Source: Nodosilinea foveolarum | Lineage (GTDB): Bacteria > Cyanobacteriota > Cyanobacteriia > Phormidesmidales > Phormidesmidaceae | Length of the DNA: 32,536 bases | Direction of reading: 5' to 3' | NCBI GenBank assembly: GCA_003242035.1 | Contig: QBMC01000028.1 | Coordinates: 1 to 32,536 of the forward strand | Part shown: one piece after another, positions 8,632-17,469 of the stretch | How the letters are laid out: each line of letters opens with the position of its first letter | How positions within the stretch are numbered: position 1 is the stretch's first letter | Translations under genes and position numbers: made by a program | Notes under the pieces: generated by a model | The model's database searches: none | The model's input: the letters and a program-made list of their open reading frames with translations, nothing else | Told to the model about the DNA's origin: nothing

Positions 8632-8637
8632 TATAAT
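8632..8637 (+). promoter_or_regulatory. Candidate -10 box upstream of the HD phosphohydrolase gene
   Basis: A perfect TATAAT lies 115 bases before the ATG at 8752. No good -35 hexamer is found at 16-18 bases, so this would be a -10-dominant promoter if real. Confidence 0.35.
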
Positions 8638-8751
8638 GTCAATATGACCAAGTTTTTGTAATTTGTTTGGTGTTCCGTCACAGTTTTGGCTACTTTGCTG
8701 CTTGTAGTCTTATCTACAGCAGCTCTTTAAGACGGCATTTGGTTAGGCCCT

Positions 8752-11502
8752 ATGAGTGTTCTTCGCTACATCACCCGTCGGGTTCATCAGATCTGGTCAT
8801 CCTCTTTTTTGCGACTAAAACATCCTGGTCGCTACCTCAAGCGGCAAGTCAGCCGTCGCTATGCGCTATGGGCTGACGATGTCCAGCGATTTCTCCCTTC
8901 GGCCCACTCGTCTGCTGCTGATTCTGATCGATCAGAAAATCGCTTAGAGCGACGGACTCGTCGTCCAGGTGCGCGGGTTAAAGGTGCGGTAGGAAGGCGA
9001 TTGCAGCGTAGTCGTCAACGTAGACAAGTGCCTACGACCCATCATTCTGTTGGCAAAGCGCTAATTTCTAAGCGATCGCCTAAAAGAAATCAGGCGATCG
9101 CCCTGTTAGCTGTTTTGCTGCTCGCGACCTGCTTTGGCCAGCGATTTTATAACCAACCTGGCCTAGCCGTCAATTCCCTCTCAACCCAAACGTTTTACGC
9201 CCCTAAGAGTGCCGTCGTTATTAACGAAAAGGAAACTGAACGTCGCCGTGAGGAAGCCCGTACGGGCACGGTGGAAGTCCTTAAAATAAATGCAGAAGTG
9301 ACTAATGCCGCTGAGTCTAAGCTCAATGCGCTGCTCGCTCAGGGCCGTGAGCTAAGAGAGCAGGCGGGCAGTCCACCCTTTCTTAATCCGCAAACGCTCT
9401 CTAAACCGACCCAAGAGTTTCTATTTCAGGCTTCGAATGCTCAGTGGTCTGAGGTCTGGCAATTGGCACTTCGCCTTGATCTGTCAGCGGTTCAGTTAAC
9501 CGACAGTGCAGAGGCCAGTACAGAAACTAATGCCGAGACTAATGTAGAAGCAGACGCTGTCGTTAAAGTGCCGCCGCCACCGATAGATGTCCAAAAGCAG
9601 ATCCGCACCTTTGTTCCCGACCAAATTTTCGCGATTAAAGAGCTGTTGGCTTACAGAGATCTGTCTGGCCCAATCGGGCTAAGCTCGCTCAAAACTCAGA
9701 TGGAAGGTCGGCGCAAGCTATATCAGCAAGAAGCCGCAGAGCTGATTGCCGAGCTGGCGGCGAATAGCGGGCAGGGCCATCCGCTGTATAACGCTCAAGC
9801 CTTTGATTTATCTGAAGATGAGTGGCTAGTGTTAGAGAATACGACGCGACAGATTTTTGATGAGATGATGCAGCAGGGGGTACATAGGGGTGCGCCTCCC
9901 GATCTTATTCTGCGAGCGATTGAACTGCGTATCCCGACCGATCTTCCTGATTCAGTGCGATCGCTTGCGGCTGATGTGGTTGCCTATGCCGTTACGCCTA
10001 ATCTGACGCCTGATTTGGATCGCACTTACTCTTTGGCCAACCAGAAAGCAGGCGAGATTGAGCCAGTGGTGCTAAAGGTCGCAAAAGGCGATCTGATTGT
10101 GAGAGCGAATCAGGCGATTGGTCAGGATGCTTTCTTGCTGCTGGATCATTTCGAATTGAGCGATCGCTATTTCAACTGGCTAGGTCTATGTGGATTTAGC
10201 CTGCTGGTAGCGGCGGCGACTACTTTCTACTTCTGGATTGATCATATTCAAGCAAATCAGCTTCAGCCTAGAGACCACTTTTTAGTCTTGCTGCTGTGTC
10301 TGGTAGTCTCGCTATTAGCCTTACTGAAGGTGCCTACAGTTGGACTCCCGGCAGTCGGTTTATTAGTGGGTAGCTTTTACGGTTCGGCGCTAGGACTAAC
10401 GGTGATTGGGCTACTGGCAATAGTGCTCCCTATTGGTACGCCAGTGAGTACGATTCCGTTAATCACAGGAGCGTTAGCGGCCATTTTGGGTGCCTGTATT
10501 GCACCGCAGTTGCGATCGCGCGAGGAATTTGCGCTGCTAGGCGGATTTGTAGGACTTTCTCAAGCCACAGTCTATTTACTACTAACTTTGATTCGCTCCA
10601 CGGTTTCTGCCCCACTGTGGCAGGCGGTGTTTGTGGGTTCTGCGATGCATGGACTCTATGGCATTGCCTGGAGCGTGGTGGCGCTAGGGGTGAGTCCTTA
10701 TTTAGAGCATCTGTTTGATGTGGTGACGCCGATTCGACTAGCTGAGCTATCGAACCCAAACCGACCGCTGCTGAAGCGATTGGCATCTGAAGCCCCTGGC
10801 ACCTTTCAGCACACTATGTTTGTGGCTAATTTAGCTGAGGCGGCGGCTCGCAGTTTGGGCCGTAACGTAGAGCTAGTTAGAGCAGGCACGCTCTATCACG
10901 ACATTGGTAAAATGCACGACCCGCTGGGCTTTATCGAAAACCAGATGGGAGGGCCTAATAAGCACGACCTGATTGATGATCCCTGGCAGAGCGCTCGCAT
11001 TATTAGAAAGCATGTGACGCAGGGGCTGGTGATGGCTCGCAAGTATCGGCTGCCCAAAGCGGTACGAGCGTTTATCCCAGAGCACCAGGGCGATATGAAG
11101 ATTAGCTATTTCTATCAGCAGGCCAAAGCTCGCCAAGAGAAGGAGCCGACGCTAGTCGTTGATGAGGCCGACTTTAGATACGACGGGCCAACGCCGCAAA
11201 CGCCTGAGACGGGAATTACAATGCTGGCCGATTCTTGTGAGGCGGCGCTGCGATCGCTCAAGCCAGATGCGGCGATAGACGAAGCCTATGTGATGGTTAA
11301 CAAAATACTGCGGGCGCGCTGGCGCAGCGGACAGCTAGCCGACAGTGGCCTGACTCGTGAAAATATCAACACGGTGGCTAACGTATTTATCCAGGTGTGG
11401 CAGCAGCACAACCACAAGCGAATTGCTTATCCCAAAGAAATGAACGTTGAAGAGAAAACGGTCGCTGGAGAGGTGGTTATCAGATCGGAGGCGCAGGCAT
11501 GA
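8752..11502 (+). CDS. Membrane HD-domain phosphohydrolase, PgpH/7TMR-HDED type (predicted c-di-AMP phosphodiesterase)
   Basis: 916 residues. Order: a basic cytoplasmic N-terminus (1-112), a first membrane helix (about 114-130), a periplasmic 7TMR-HDED-type domain (about 135-465), a cluster of seven or so membrane helices (about 473-650), then a cytoplasmic HD domain. The HD signature is YHDIGKM (H716, D717), with a preceding HTMFVANLAEAAA helix and later EHQGD. Characterised members of this architecture (Listeria PgpH and relatives) hydrolyse cyclic di-AMP, which controls potassium and osmotic balance; that substrate is inferred from the family. The extended basic N-terminus is an unusual addition. 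The stop overlaps the next gene's start (ATGA), implying translational coupling to an ABC ATPase. The start lacks an obvious Shine-Dalgarno sequence. Confidence 0.88.
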   Translation: MSVLRYITRRVHQIWSSSFLRLKHPGRYLKRQVSRRYALWADDVQRFLPSAHSSAADSDRSENRLERRTRRPGARVKGAVGRRLQRSRQRRQVPTTHHSVGKALISKRSPKRNQAIALLAVLLLATCFGQRFYNQPGLAVNSLSTQTFYAPKSAVVINEKETERRREEARTGTVEVLKINAEVTNAAESKLNALLAQGRELREQAGSPPFLNPQTLSKPTQEFLFQASNAQWSEVWQLALRLDLSAVQLTDSAEASTETNAETNVEADAVVKVPPPPIDVQKQIRTFVPDQIFAIKELLAYRDLSGPIGLSSLKTQMEGRRKLYQQEAAELIAELAANSGQGHPLYNAQAFDLSEDEWLVLENTTRQIFDEMMQQGVHRGAPPDLILRAIELRIPTDLPDSVRSLAADVVAYAVTPNLTPDLDRTYSLANQKAGEIEPVVLKVAKGDLIVRANQAIGQDAFLLLDHFELSDRYFNWLGLCGFSLLVAAATTFYFWIDHIQANQLQPRDHFLVLLLCLVVSLLALLKVPTVGLPAVGLLVGSFYGSALGLTVIGLLAIVLPIGTPVSTIPLITGALAAILGACIAPQLRSREEFALLGGFVGLSQATVYLLLTLIRSTVSAPLWQAVFVGSAMHGLYGIAWSVVALGVSPYLEHLFDVVTPIRLAELSNPNRPLLKRLASEAPGTFQHTMFVANLAEAAARSLGRNVELVRAGTLYHDIGKMHDPLGFIENQMGGPNKHDLIDDPWQSARIIRKHVTQGLVMARKYRLPKAVRAFIPEHQGDMKISYFYQQAKARQEKEPTLVVDEADFRYDGPTPQTPETGITMLADSCEAALRSLKPDAAIDEAYVMVNKILRARWRSGQLADSGLTRENINTVANVFIQVWQQHNHKRIAYPKEMNVEEKTVAGEVVIRSEAQA

Positions 11503-12323
11503 TTTACCTCAGCGATTTACGAGTTGCGTTTTCTCCAGGAACCGCCCTAGAAAAGCAGGTATTCGATGGGCTTTCTCTGACAATTCCAGCAGGGCAGTTC
11601 ATTACCGTGATTGGCAGCAACGGGGCGGGCAAATCGACGTTGCTAAATGCAATTAGCGGGGAGGCCAGACCTCAGAGCGGACGGGTTACGGTGGCGGGCT
11701 ACGACATTACCTCATGGCCCATCGCTAAGCGAGCGAAGTTAGTCTCTCGGGTCTTTCAAAATCCGCTGGCGGGGTCTTGCGCTGAGCTGACGCTAGAAGA
11801 GAATTTAGTGCTGGCTCAGGGGCGATCGCGTTCCTTTCGGCTAAGTCCAGCGCTCAATCGGTCGGTGCGAGCGCAGTTTCGAGCGCGGCTAGCTGGCCTG
11901 TCGTTGGGCCTCGAAAATCGGCTGGGCGATCGCATGGGATTACTCTCTGGCGGACAGCGGCAGGCGGCAAGCCTAGTGATGGCAACACTCGCACCGACTC
12001 AGGTACTGCTGCTAGATGAACATACAGCGGCGCTAGACCCGAAGACGGCCAGCGCCATTTTGACCCTGACGCAAACGCTGGTAGACGAGCAGCAGCTAAC
12101 GACCTTGATGGTGACGCACAGTATGCAGCAGGCGTTGGATTTGGGTGATCGCACCCTAATGCTGCATGAAGGCAAAACGGCCTTAGATATCTCAGGCGAC
12201 GAACGAAAAGGCTTAACGGTGAACGATTTGCTCAATGCATTCGCTCAAAAGCGAGCCGTTCATTCAAAGACTTCTGGTGATGCTTCAGCCCTTTTCTCTG
12301 AGGACTCTCTTTTGCTGGGATAA
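11499..12323 (+). CDS. ABC transporter ATP-binding protein
   Basis: 274 residues with a complete nucleotide-binding domain: Walker A GSNGAGKST (39-47), Q-loop Q87, signature LSGGQ (149-153), Walker B VLLLDE (169-174) and H-loop H207. The sequence resembles the ATPase of the TrpXYZ-like or ABC-substrate-binding (DUF534) amino-acid uptake group (VFQNPLAGSCAELTLEENL). That subgrouping is tentative. No permease or substrate-binding protein lies in the window, so partners must be encoded elsewhere. The ATG overlaps the upstream stop by 4 bases, and GGAGG lies 7 bases before it. A non-conserved tail of about 40 residues follows the ATPase core. Confidence 0.88.
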   Translation: MIYLSDLRVAFSPGTALEKQVFDGLSLTIPAGQFITVIGSNGAGKSTLLNAISGEARPQSGRVTVAGYDITSWPIAKRAKLVSRVFQNPLAGSCAELTLEENLVLAQGRSRSFRLSPALNRSVRAQFRARLAGLSLGLENRLGDRMGLLSGGQRQAASLVMATLAPTQVLLLDEHTAALDPKTASAILTLTQTLVDEQQLTTLMVTHSMQQALDLGDRTLMLHEGKTALDISGDERKGLTVNDLLNAFAQKRAVHSKTSGDASALFSEDSLLLG

Positions 12324-12687
12324 TGTTCGCTCGCTAGACGAGTTGGCGCTTTGAGGAATAGTTCTTTTGTACTATACTTTTTTAAGTCATTGGCAACTTT
12401 TGTTGCGGCTTAAGTTCTACGCCACCAAGGTGTTAGAGCGGTATCTATTCCCTCAGAATTGATAAAAAAATATGTCTATGGTTCATTACGAAGTGCCTGT
12501 GCGTAACCTTAAATAACCATCAGGCGCTGCACCTATTGCTGGCTAGCCCAGCTAATGACCGATGAGCGGGCCAATTAACTGAGCCAAACGCTGTCATAAA
12601 CGTTACAATAGTTTATATAACAAGCGTTTATATCAAGACAGCAGGTAAATATCTGTTAACTCAGCCCACCGCTACGCGATTATCACA
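12324..12687. other. 364-base regulatory interval before the sigma factor gene
   Basis: No reading frame longer than about 15 codons with a plausible start. The half nearest the sigma factor contains an HLR1-like element and 7-base inverted arms ATAAACG (12596-12602) and CGTTTAT (12625-12631). A TATACT box near 12372 could be another -10. No obvious terminator for the upstream ABC gene. Confidence 0.5.
12602..12619 (+). promoter_or_regulatory. HLR1-like element (candidate RpaB binding site)
   Basis: Reads GTTACAAT, two bases, TTTATATA. Against the published HLR1 consensus (G/T)TTACA(T/A)(T/A)NN(G/T)TTACA(T/A)(T/A), 15 of 16 specified positions match and the spacing is exact. It lies 69-86 bases before the sigma factor ATG. 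It sits between inverted arms ATAAACG/CGTTTAT. HLR1 sites are bound by the response regulator RpaB at high-light-responsive cyanobacterial promoters, including that of the group 2 sigma gene rpoD3 in Synechococcus. Confidence 0.6.
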
Positions 12688-13641
12688 ATGAAAGCTGCTG
12701 CCTCTGGCGACCTTGTCCGTACATATCTTAAAGAAATTGGCCGTGTGCCATTGCTAACCCACGAGCAAGAAATTATTTTGGGCAAGCAGGTTAAGCAAAT
12801 GATGGCTTTGCTGGCGGTACAGTCTGAGCTAGCTGAAAAGCTGGACCGTGAACCTAGCCGAGTAGAGTGGGCCGAGGCCGCTCAGCTCTCTGAAGGCGAA
12901 CTGAACGCGGCTATCTTAGCGGGCGAACGGGCTAAGCGAAAAATGGTGGAGGCCAACTTGCGACTTGTGGTCTCTGTCGCGAAGAAATACATCAAGCGCA
13001 ACGTGGATTTGCTCGACCTGATTCAGGAAGGCACCATTGGTATGCAGCGCGGAGTAGAGAAGTTTGACCCAGCGAAAGGGTATCGGTTTAGCACATATGC
13101 CTACTGGTGGATTCGTCAGGCCATTACGCGGGCGATCGCCGAAAAAAGCCGCACCATCCGTCTACCTATTCACATCACCGAAAAGCTCAATAAAATCAAA
13201 AAAGCCCAGCGTCAGTTCACTCAGAAGACTGGTCGTACGCCGACCATTCCTGAGATTGCCGAAGAGACTGAGCTGACCATTCAGCAAGTTCGCGACTATC
13301 TGGATAGATCGCGACAGCCGCTGTCTTTAGATATGCGCGTAGGTGACAACAAAGACACTCAGCTTGGCGATTTGTTAGAAGACGACGGCCAGACGCCGGA
13401 AGACTTCGCTACGCAGACCTCCTTGAAAAGAGACTTGCGATCGCTCATGGCCGATCTCACCCCTCAGCAGCAAACCGTTATCTCGCTTCGTTTTGGCCTC
13501 GATGATGGCAAAAATATGACGCTAGCTAAAATCGGCGCAGTCCTGGACATCAGTCGCGAACGCGTTCGCCAAATTGAGCGAGAAGCGCTCACTAAACTAC
13601 GCAAGCGTCGTGGAGATATGCGTGAGTACTTAGCGGGTTAA
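12688..13641 (+). CDS. Group 2 (RpoD-like, non-essential class) RNA polymerase sigma factor
   Basis: 317 residues. Region 1.2 (about 8-38: [14 protein letters not shown]), region 2 (about 86-156, with [32 protein letters not shown]), region 3 (about 160-235) and region 4 with its helix-turn-helix (about 255-312: [23 protein letters not shown]). It lacks the long region 1.1 of the primary sigma factor SigA and is shorter, so it is a group 2 factor of the SigB/SigD type. The N-terminal pattern and the HLR1-like site upstream favour SigD/RpoD3, but I cannot separate the paralogues by eye. Such factors redirect transcription under light, stress or carbon/nitrogen shifts. No clear ribosome site is visible before the ATG. 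Confidence 0.92.
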   Translation: MKAAASGDLVRTYLKEIGRVPLLTHEQEIILGKQVKQMMALLAVQSELAEKLDREPSRVEWAEAAQLSEGELNAAILAGERAKRKMVEANLRLVVSVAKKYIKRNVDLLDLIQEGTIGMQRGVEKFDPAKGYRFSTYAYWWIRQAITRAIAEKSRTIRLPIHITEKLNKIKKAQRQFTQKTGRTPTIPEIAEETELTIQQVRDYLDRSRQPLSLDMRVGDNKDTQLGDLLEDDGQTPEDFATQTSLKRDLRSLMADLTPQQQTVISLRFGLDDGKNMTLAKIGAVLDISRERVRQIEREALTKLRKRRGDMREYLAG

Positions 13642-13705
13642 TGAGTGCTTTTTTAGGTTGTTTTCCTGCGCTTGTACAGACAGTGTGAAATGAATGCGAG
13701 AAGAC

Positions 13706-14050
13706 CTAAAGCAGCGGGATACGGCCAGTGGAAAAAAGCCGATAGCCAACCGCCATCACCATAAAAGCGTAGAAGAATTCCCACAGGCTAGTGGGATTTA
13801 AAATGGCTCGGCTGCTGGCGAAAACAAAGAGAATGCCAACTGCGGTTGAGACCCAGCCGATTTTTTTGAACTCGCTAGGGAGAAAAACTAGCGAAAGTAC
13901 GCCAATGGCTAAAAACAAGACTGATGCATCAGCGGCAATGCCTCGCCACCAGTAAGGCGAAATGTTGGTCGTAAAAAAGATATTGTGGCCTAGTAAGTAG
14001 ATGCTGTACATCAATAGTCCAAAGCCAATGAGTTTAAAGAGCGTACGCAT
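13706..14050 (-). CDS. Small multi-pass membrane protein of unknown function
   Basis: 114 residues, with about four hydrophobic segments (near 5-22, 38-57, 65-82 and 88-106). Short charged loops separate them (FKKIGW, SPYWWRG). I do not recognise a family. It converges on the sigma factor gene with a 64-base gap and is divergent from the acyltransferase gene. The ATG at 14050 is the natural start. The clean alternation of helices and loops supports a real gene. Confidence 0.65.
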   Translation of the reverse strand: MRTLFKLIGFGLLMYSIYLLGHNIFFTTNISPYWWRGIAADASVLFLAIGVLSLVFLPSEFKKIGWVSTAVGILFVFASSRAILNPTSLWEFFYAFMVMAVGYRLFSTGRIPLL

Positions 14051-14130
14051 GTTCTGCCTTAGTGATTAACGTTTGTGCTCTTATGACGCCCATTTAATTG
14101 GGTGAGCTAAACAAGTTAAGTAAAAAATAG

Positions 14131-14205
14131 TACAATAGAACTATCCACATGACTTGACTACGTTTTGCCTCTGTCTCCGACTTGTTGCGAACAGAGGCAA
14201 TTTTT
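14131..14205 (+). ncRNA. Candidate small RNA: -10-like box followed by a strong intrinsic terminator
   Basis: TACAAT at 14131-14136 could be a -10 element, placing a start near 14143. A perfect 10-base-pair hairpin follows: TTGCCTCTGT (14165-14174) and ACAGAGGCAA (14191-14200), then five T residues (14201-14205). The terminator belongs to no visible gene: the flanking genes diverge, and the acyltransferase gene starts 105 bases further on. The predicted transcript is about 60-65 bases, mostly a single-stranded 5' part plus the terminator. Alternatives are an attenuator in the acyltransferase leader or a relic. I find no match to the Yfr1 or Yfr2 core motifs I remember. Confidence 0.45.
14165..14205 (+). 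terminator. Orphan intrinsic terminator
   Basis: Perfect 10-base-pair stem with a 16-base loop, followed by TTTTT, in the interval between two divergent genes. On the plus strand it would end any transcript begun between about 14051 and 14160. The minus-strand reading lacks an equally good T-run. Confidence 0.75.
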
Positions 14206-14309
14206 CTGGCTAACTAGCTTTGTAGGTAGACACGCCCATTTTTTACCGCAATCGTCCTATTTCGAAATTAAGCGCACTTATCTATATATTGGAGGTCATC
14301 CTCTTGTAA

Positions 14310-15590
14310 GTGCTGTTTGGTATGGTTGCTGACCCCTTAATTTCTCAGGTGCCTGATGCTAAGGCGGAGATGCAAGACTTTTATCCGCCTAAGCAAAAAC
14401 CGCTGATGATTCGGCTGGTGCAGAGTATTTCTTATCCACTGGCGCGGGTGCTGTACCAATTTCGGATATCGGTGTCTGAAGCAGATATTGGCAAGGTGCG
14501 CCGGATAGATGGCTCACGTTTGGTCTTTGTGTGCAATCATCCGACGTTGGAAGATGGCATTAGTTTATTTGTGCTTTCGGCTCGGCTGGGGCTGCTTTTG
14601 CATTACGTGGTGGCTCGTGAGTCTTTTAAGGGTCTGATGGGTTGGTTTATTCAGCGGTTGGGCTGTTATTCTATTCGGCGCGGCGTGGGCGATCGCACTA
14701 GCATCAGCCAAACCCTGTCACTGCTCAAAGAACCTCAGTGCCGACTCGTCATTTTTCCAGAAGGGGGGTGCTCGTACCAAAACGACACCATTATGCCGTT
14801 TCGTCCGGGGGCGATTCAGCTACCGATGTCTGTGCTGGCGCAGTTGGCGAAAAAAACGCCGGATGCGATTCCCGATCTTTATGTGGTGCCGCTTAGCCTT
14901 AAGTACCGCTATGTGCAGCCTATGCAGCGCGTGATTGATCAGACACTGTCTCGACTAGAAGCTCATTTAAAATTGTCTGCCTATGCTTTAGGTGGTGAAT
15001 CAGGAGATCGCGCGACTGGCGAACTAATGAGTGACTATCAAAGGCTGCGGCAGATTGCGCATCAGGTGATTTTGCAAATTGAGGATGAGGCGGGCTTGAC
15101 TCATCCAACTCAGCCAGATTGGAATGCGCGAATTGACCGACTGAGACGGGCCTTGATTGATAAGTGTGAAGCTGCTTTGAAGATAGAGCCGAATCTGAAC
15201 CTGCCCATTCGCGAGCGCGTCTATAAAGTACAGGCGGTGCTAGAAGAAGTTTCACCTACGGAGAAGTCTGAGGCTACTGACGCGACGAGCGATCGCCAGG
15301 ATAGTTTGTATTGGGATACGGTTCGCCTGCTCAATTTTGACGCAATCTACGACGGCTATGTCGCAGAGTCGCCAACTCCCGAGCGGTTTCTGGATACGCT
15401 TACTCGTCTGGAGGGGGAGGTTTTTCATATCGAACATGCTCAGCCCAAAGCGGCGCGTCGAGCTTGCTTTCGTATTGGTGACCCAATTAACTTAAAGGAT
15501 TATTTGGTGGATTATCAGAGCGATCGCGCAGGCACCGTGGATCTGCTGGCCGAACAGCTCAGAACACTGATGCAGGCTAATTTAGATTAG
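14310..15590 (+). CDS. PlsC-type glycerolipid acyltransferase family protein
   Basis: 426 residues. The acyltransferase core has motif I, NHPTLEDG (N76, H77, D82: the HX4D catalytic pair), and motif III, FPEGG (149-153), which binds the glycerol phosphate. This marks the family that includes 1-acylglycerol-3-phosphate acyltransferases. The protein is almost twice the usual PlsC length. The C-terminal 200 or so residues are a helical extension that I cannot assign, so the acyl acceptor is uncertain. It lacks strong membrane helices apart from hydrophobic patches near the core. The start is GTG at 14310, supported by GGAGG 14 bases upstream; an in-frame ATG at 14322 is the alternative. Confidence 0.82.
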   Translation: MLFGMVADPLISQVPDAKAEMQDFYPPKQKPLMIRLVQSISYPLARVLYQFRISVSEADIGKVRRIDGSRLVFVCNHPTLEDGISLFVLSARLGLLLHYVVARESFKGLMGWFIQRLGCYSIRRGVGDRTSISQTLSLLKEPQCRLVIFPEGGCSYQNDTIMPFRPGAIQLPMSVLAQLAKKTPDAIPDLYVVPLSLKYRYVQPMQRVIDQTLSRLEAHLKLSAYALGGESGDRATGELMSDYQRLRQIAHQVILQIEDEAGLTHPTQPDWNARIDRLRRALIDKCEAALKIEPNLNLPIRERVYKVQAVLEEVSPTEKSEATDATSDRQDSLYWDTVRLLNFDAIYDGYVAESPTPERFLDTLTRLEGEVFHIEHAQPKAARRACFRIGDPINLKDYLVDYQSDRAGTVDLLAEQLRTLMQANLD

Positions 15591-15715
15591 CGCTAACTAT
15601 TGTTTGTTAACCGCCTATTTTTATATTCGCGCGTACAGGCTATGTGGGCGAAGCTTACCGCGCGGATGATCGCGGTCGACTGAGTCCTTGATGAGCTTGT
15701 GTCCTGAATGAGTTT

Positions 15716-16669
15716 TTGATCTTTTCTAACATCACGGTGTCTTCTGTGTCTGTTTGCCAAGTCCCACCTTGTTTGACCCCTGGTGATTTGCTTTGGGCGA
15801 TCGCGCCTAGTGGAGGTCTGCACGAAACCGAAAAATTTGAGGCAGGGCTAGCTGTATGGCGCGATCGCGGCTACCGGGTGCAGCTCATGAAAGGCTACGA
15901 CGACCGCTGGGGGTATCTGGCGGGCAGCGACAGCGGGCGACGACAGCAGCTAACGGCGGCGCTGAGTGACGAGGAATGCAAGGGAATTCTTTGCGTTCGA
16001 GGCGGCTATGGCGGGACTCGATTATTAGAAGGCTGGCAGTGGCCTACAAACTCAAACAAGTGGCTAATTGGCTTTTCGGATATTACCAGTCTGCTCTGGA
16101 GCCTTAGCCGAGTAGGGATTTCTGGATTGCATGGGCCAATGCTGACTACGCTGGCAGACGAACCCGATTGGTCGGTGACGCGGTTGTTTGACTGGGTGGA
16201 GCGGCATCAGATTGAGCCGCTTTGGGGGCAGGGTTGGGGGCCGGTAGTGGCGGGCTGCGGTGGGGTTGCGAGCGGACGACTGCTGCCTGGAAATTTGTGT
16301 GTGGCAACTCATTTACTGGGGACTGCCGCAGAGCCAACTTTGACCGATGTTATTTTGGCGTTCGAAGACGTTGGCGAAGCGCCCTATCGGTTGGATCGAA
16401 TGCTGACTCAGTGGCGGTCCATGGGCAAGCTCTCGCAGGTTAAAGGGATTGCCCTGGGTCGCTTTAGCGGCTGGCCCGCCGCTGGTGTCGAGATCAAGAC
16501 TGGCTCTACGCTTAGCGTTGCTGAGGTGATGCGCGATCGCCTGTCTGATCTAGGCATTCCAGTTGTGTCCGATCTGCCCTTTGGCCATGATGGTGAAAAC
16601 GCAGTGCTGCCAGTGGGCCTACCCGTAATGCTAGATGCCGATACAGGCAAGCTATCCTGGAATCGTTGA
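15716..16669 (+). CDS. LD-carboxypeptidase, peptidase family S66 (LdcA-like)
   Basis: Cleaves the terminal D-alanine from murein tetrapeptides in the cytoplasm during peptidoglycan recycling. The catalytic triad of the family can be placed, counting from the TTG at 15716: Ser121 in IGFSDIT, Glu217 in LAFEDVGEAPYR and His291 in PFGHDGENAVLP. The VRGGYGGTRLL loop (about 94-104) is also typical. About 317 residues, normal length. The start is uncertain: TTG at 15716, or an in-frame GTG at 15737; neither has a clear ribosome site. It belongs functionally with the murein-related genes in this window (the PBP and the PG-binding protein), although it is not in an operon with them. Confidence 0.92.
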   Translation: MIFSNITVSSVSVCQVPPCLTPGDLLWAIAPSGGLHETEKFEAGLAVWRDRGYRVQLMKGYDDRWGYLAGSDSGRRQQLTAALSDEECKGILCVRGGYGGTRLLEGWQWPTNSNKWLIGFSDITSLLWSLSRVGISGLHGPMLTTLADEPDWSVTRLFDWVERHQIEPLWGQGWGPVVAGCGGVASGRLLPGNLCVATHLLGTAAEPTLTDVILAFEDVGEAPYRLDRMLTQWRSMGKLSQVKGIALGRFSGWPAAGVEIKTGSTLSVAEVMRDRLSDLGIPVVSDLPFGHDGENAVLPVGLPVMLDADTGKLSWNR

Positions 16670-16800
16670 GCTTAGGATAATTGAGATTGATTCACTCAGC
16701 ATGGCGAGACGGATAAAAGCAGCGAGATAGATAAAATAGAACTACTCCTACTTTTGCGTCAATGCAGATATCACTGAATATAACTTTGGAGCCTGATGAT

Positions 16801-17466
16801 ATGACGTTTAATACGAACGCGACGGTGACGGCCGAGACGCCGGAGATATATGAGGGACAGTTTGGCCCGTTTACGATTGATCAGAGCGATCGCCAGGAGG
16901 TTGTGCTCTACCGGGCTGGATTAGCGATCTCGGCTATCAGCTTTGGGCTGGCGGTAGGTTGCCTATTCTTTTTCTCGGGAATGGCGGCTCAGGTGGCGAC
17001 CGTCTGCTATGGGTTGCTGTGGCTAGGATTAGGGCTGAGCTTGTTCAAAATTCATATTTACGTAAAGCCGCTACACCTAGCTCTACAAGCTTTTTGGGCT
17101 ATTGGCGGTGTGGCGAGTGTCATCATTGCGTTTGCTTACTCAACGCCGCTGGCGCTGACGGCTTACCAGCAGCCGCTAACGATTTTTGGCATAGGCTTTA
17201 CCTTTGCCGCGCTCACAGGCATTTTCTTTAAGGAAGCGTTTTGCTTTAACCGGCTAGAGACGAAGTTTTTGGTTTTTTTGGTGCCCGGTTTATTGTTAGG
17301 ACATATGGCCGGTATTTTGTCGTCGTCGGTAGAGAGCAGTCTACTGATCGCTTGGGCGGGCCTATTTGCAGTGTTTGCGCTGCGTAAAGTCATTCAACCG
17401 ATCCCGCCTGATATCGGTGATAAAAGCGTGTTTGAATATTTGGCCAAAGAGCGTCAGACGGCTTAG
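16801..17466 (+). CDS. DUF2301-type integral membrane protein
   Basis: 221 residues from the chosen ATG at 16801, which has TTGGAG 9 bases upstream; an in-frame ATG at 16762 would add 13 residues but lacks a ribosome site. The N-terminal motif IYEGQFGPFTI..SDRQEVVLYRAGLAIS, followed by six or seven hydrophobic segments, matches the uncharacterised cyanobacterial and plant DUF2301 family as I remember it. A conserved FFKEAFCFNRLE loop separates the later helices. Function unknown. It converges on the M28 peptidase gene with a 3-base gap, so antisense read-through between the two is likely. Confidence 0.8.
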   Translation: MTFNTNATVTAETPEIYEGQFGPFTIDQSDRQEVVLYRAGLAISAISFGLAVGCLFFFSGMAAQVATVCYGLLWLGLGLSLFKIHIYVKPLHLALQAFWAIGGVASVIIAFAYSTPLALTAYQQPLTIFGIGFTFAALTGIFFKEAFCFNRLETKFLVFLVPGLLLGHMAGILSSSVESSLLIAWAGLFAVFALRKVIQPIPPDIGDKSVFEYLAKERQTA

Positions 17467-17469
17467 CGA

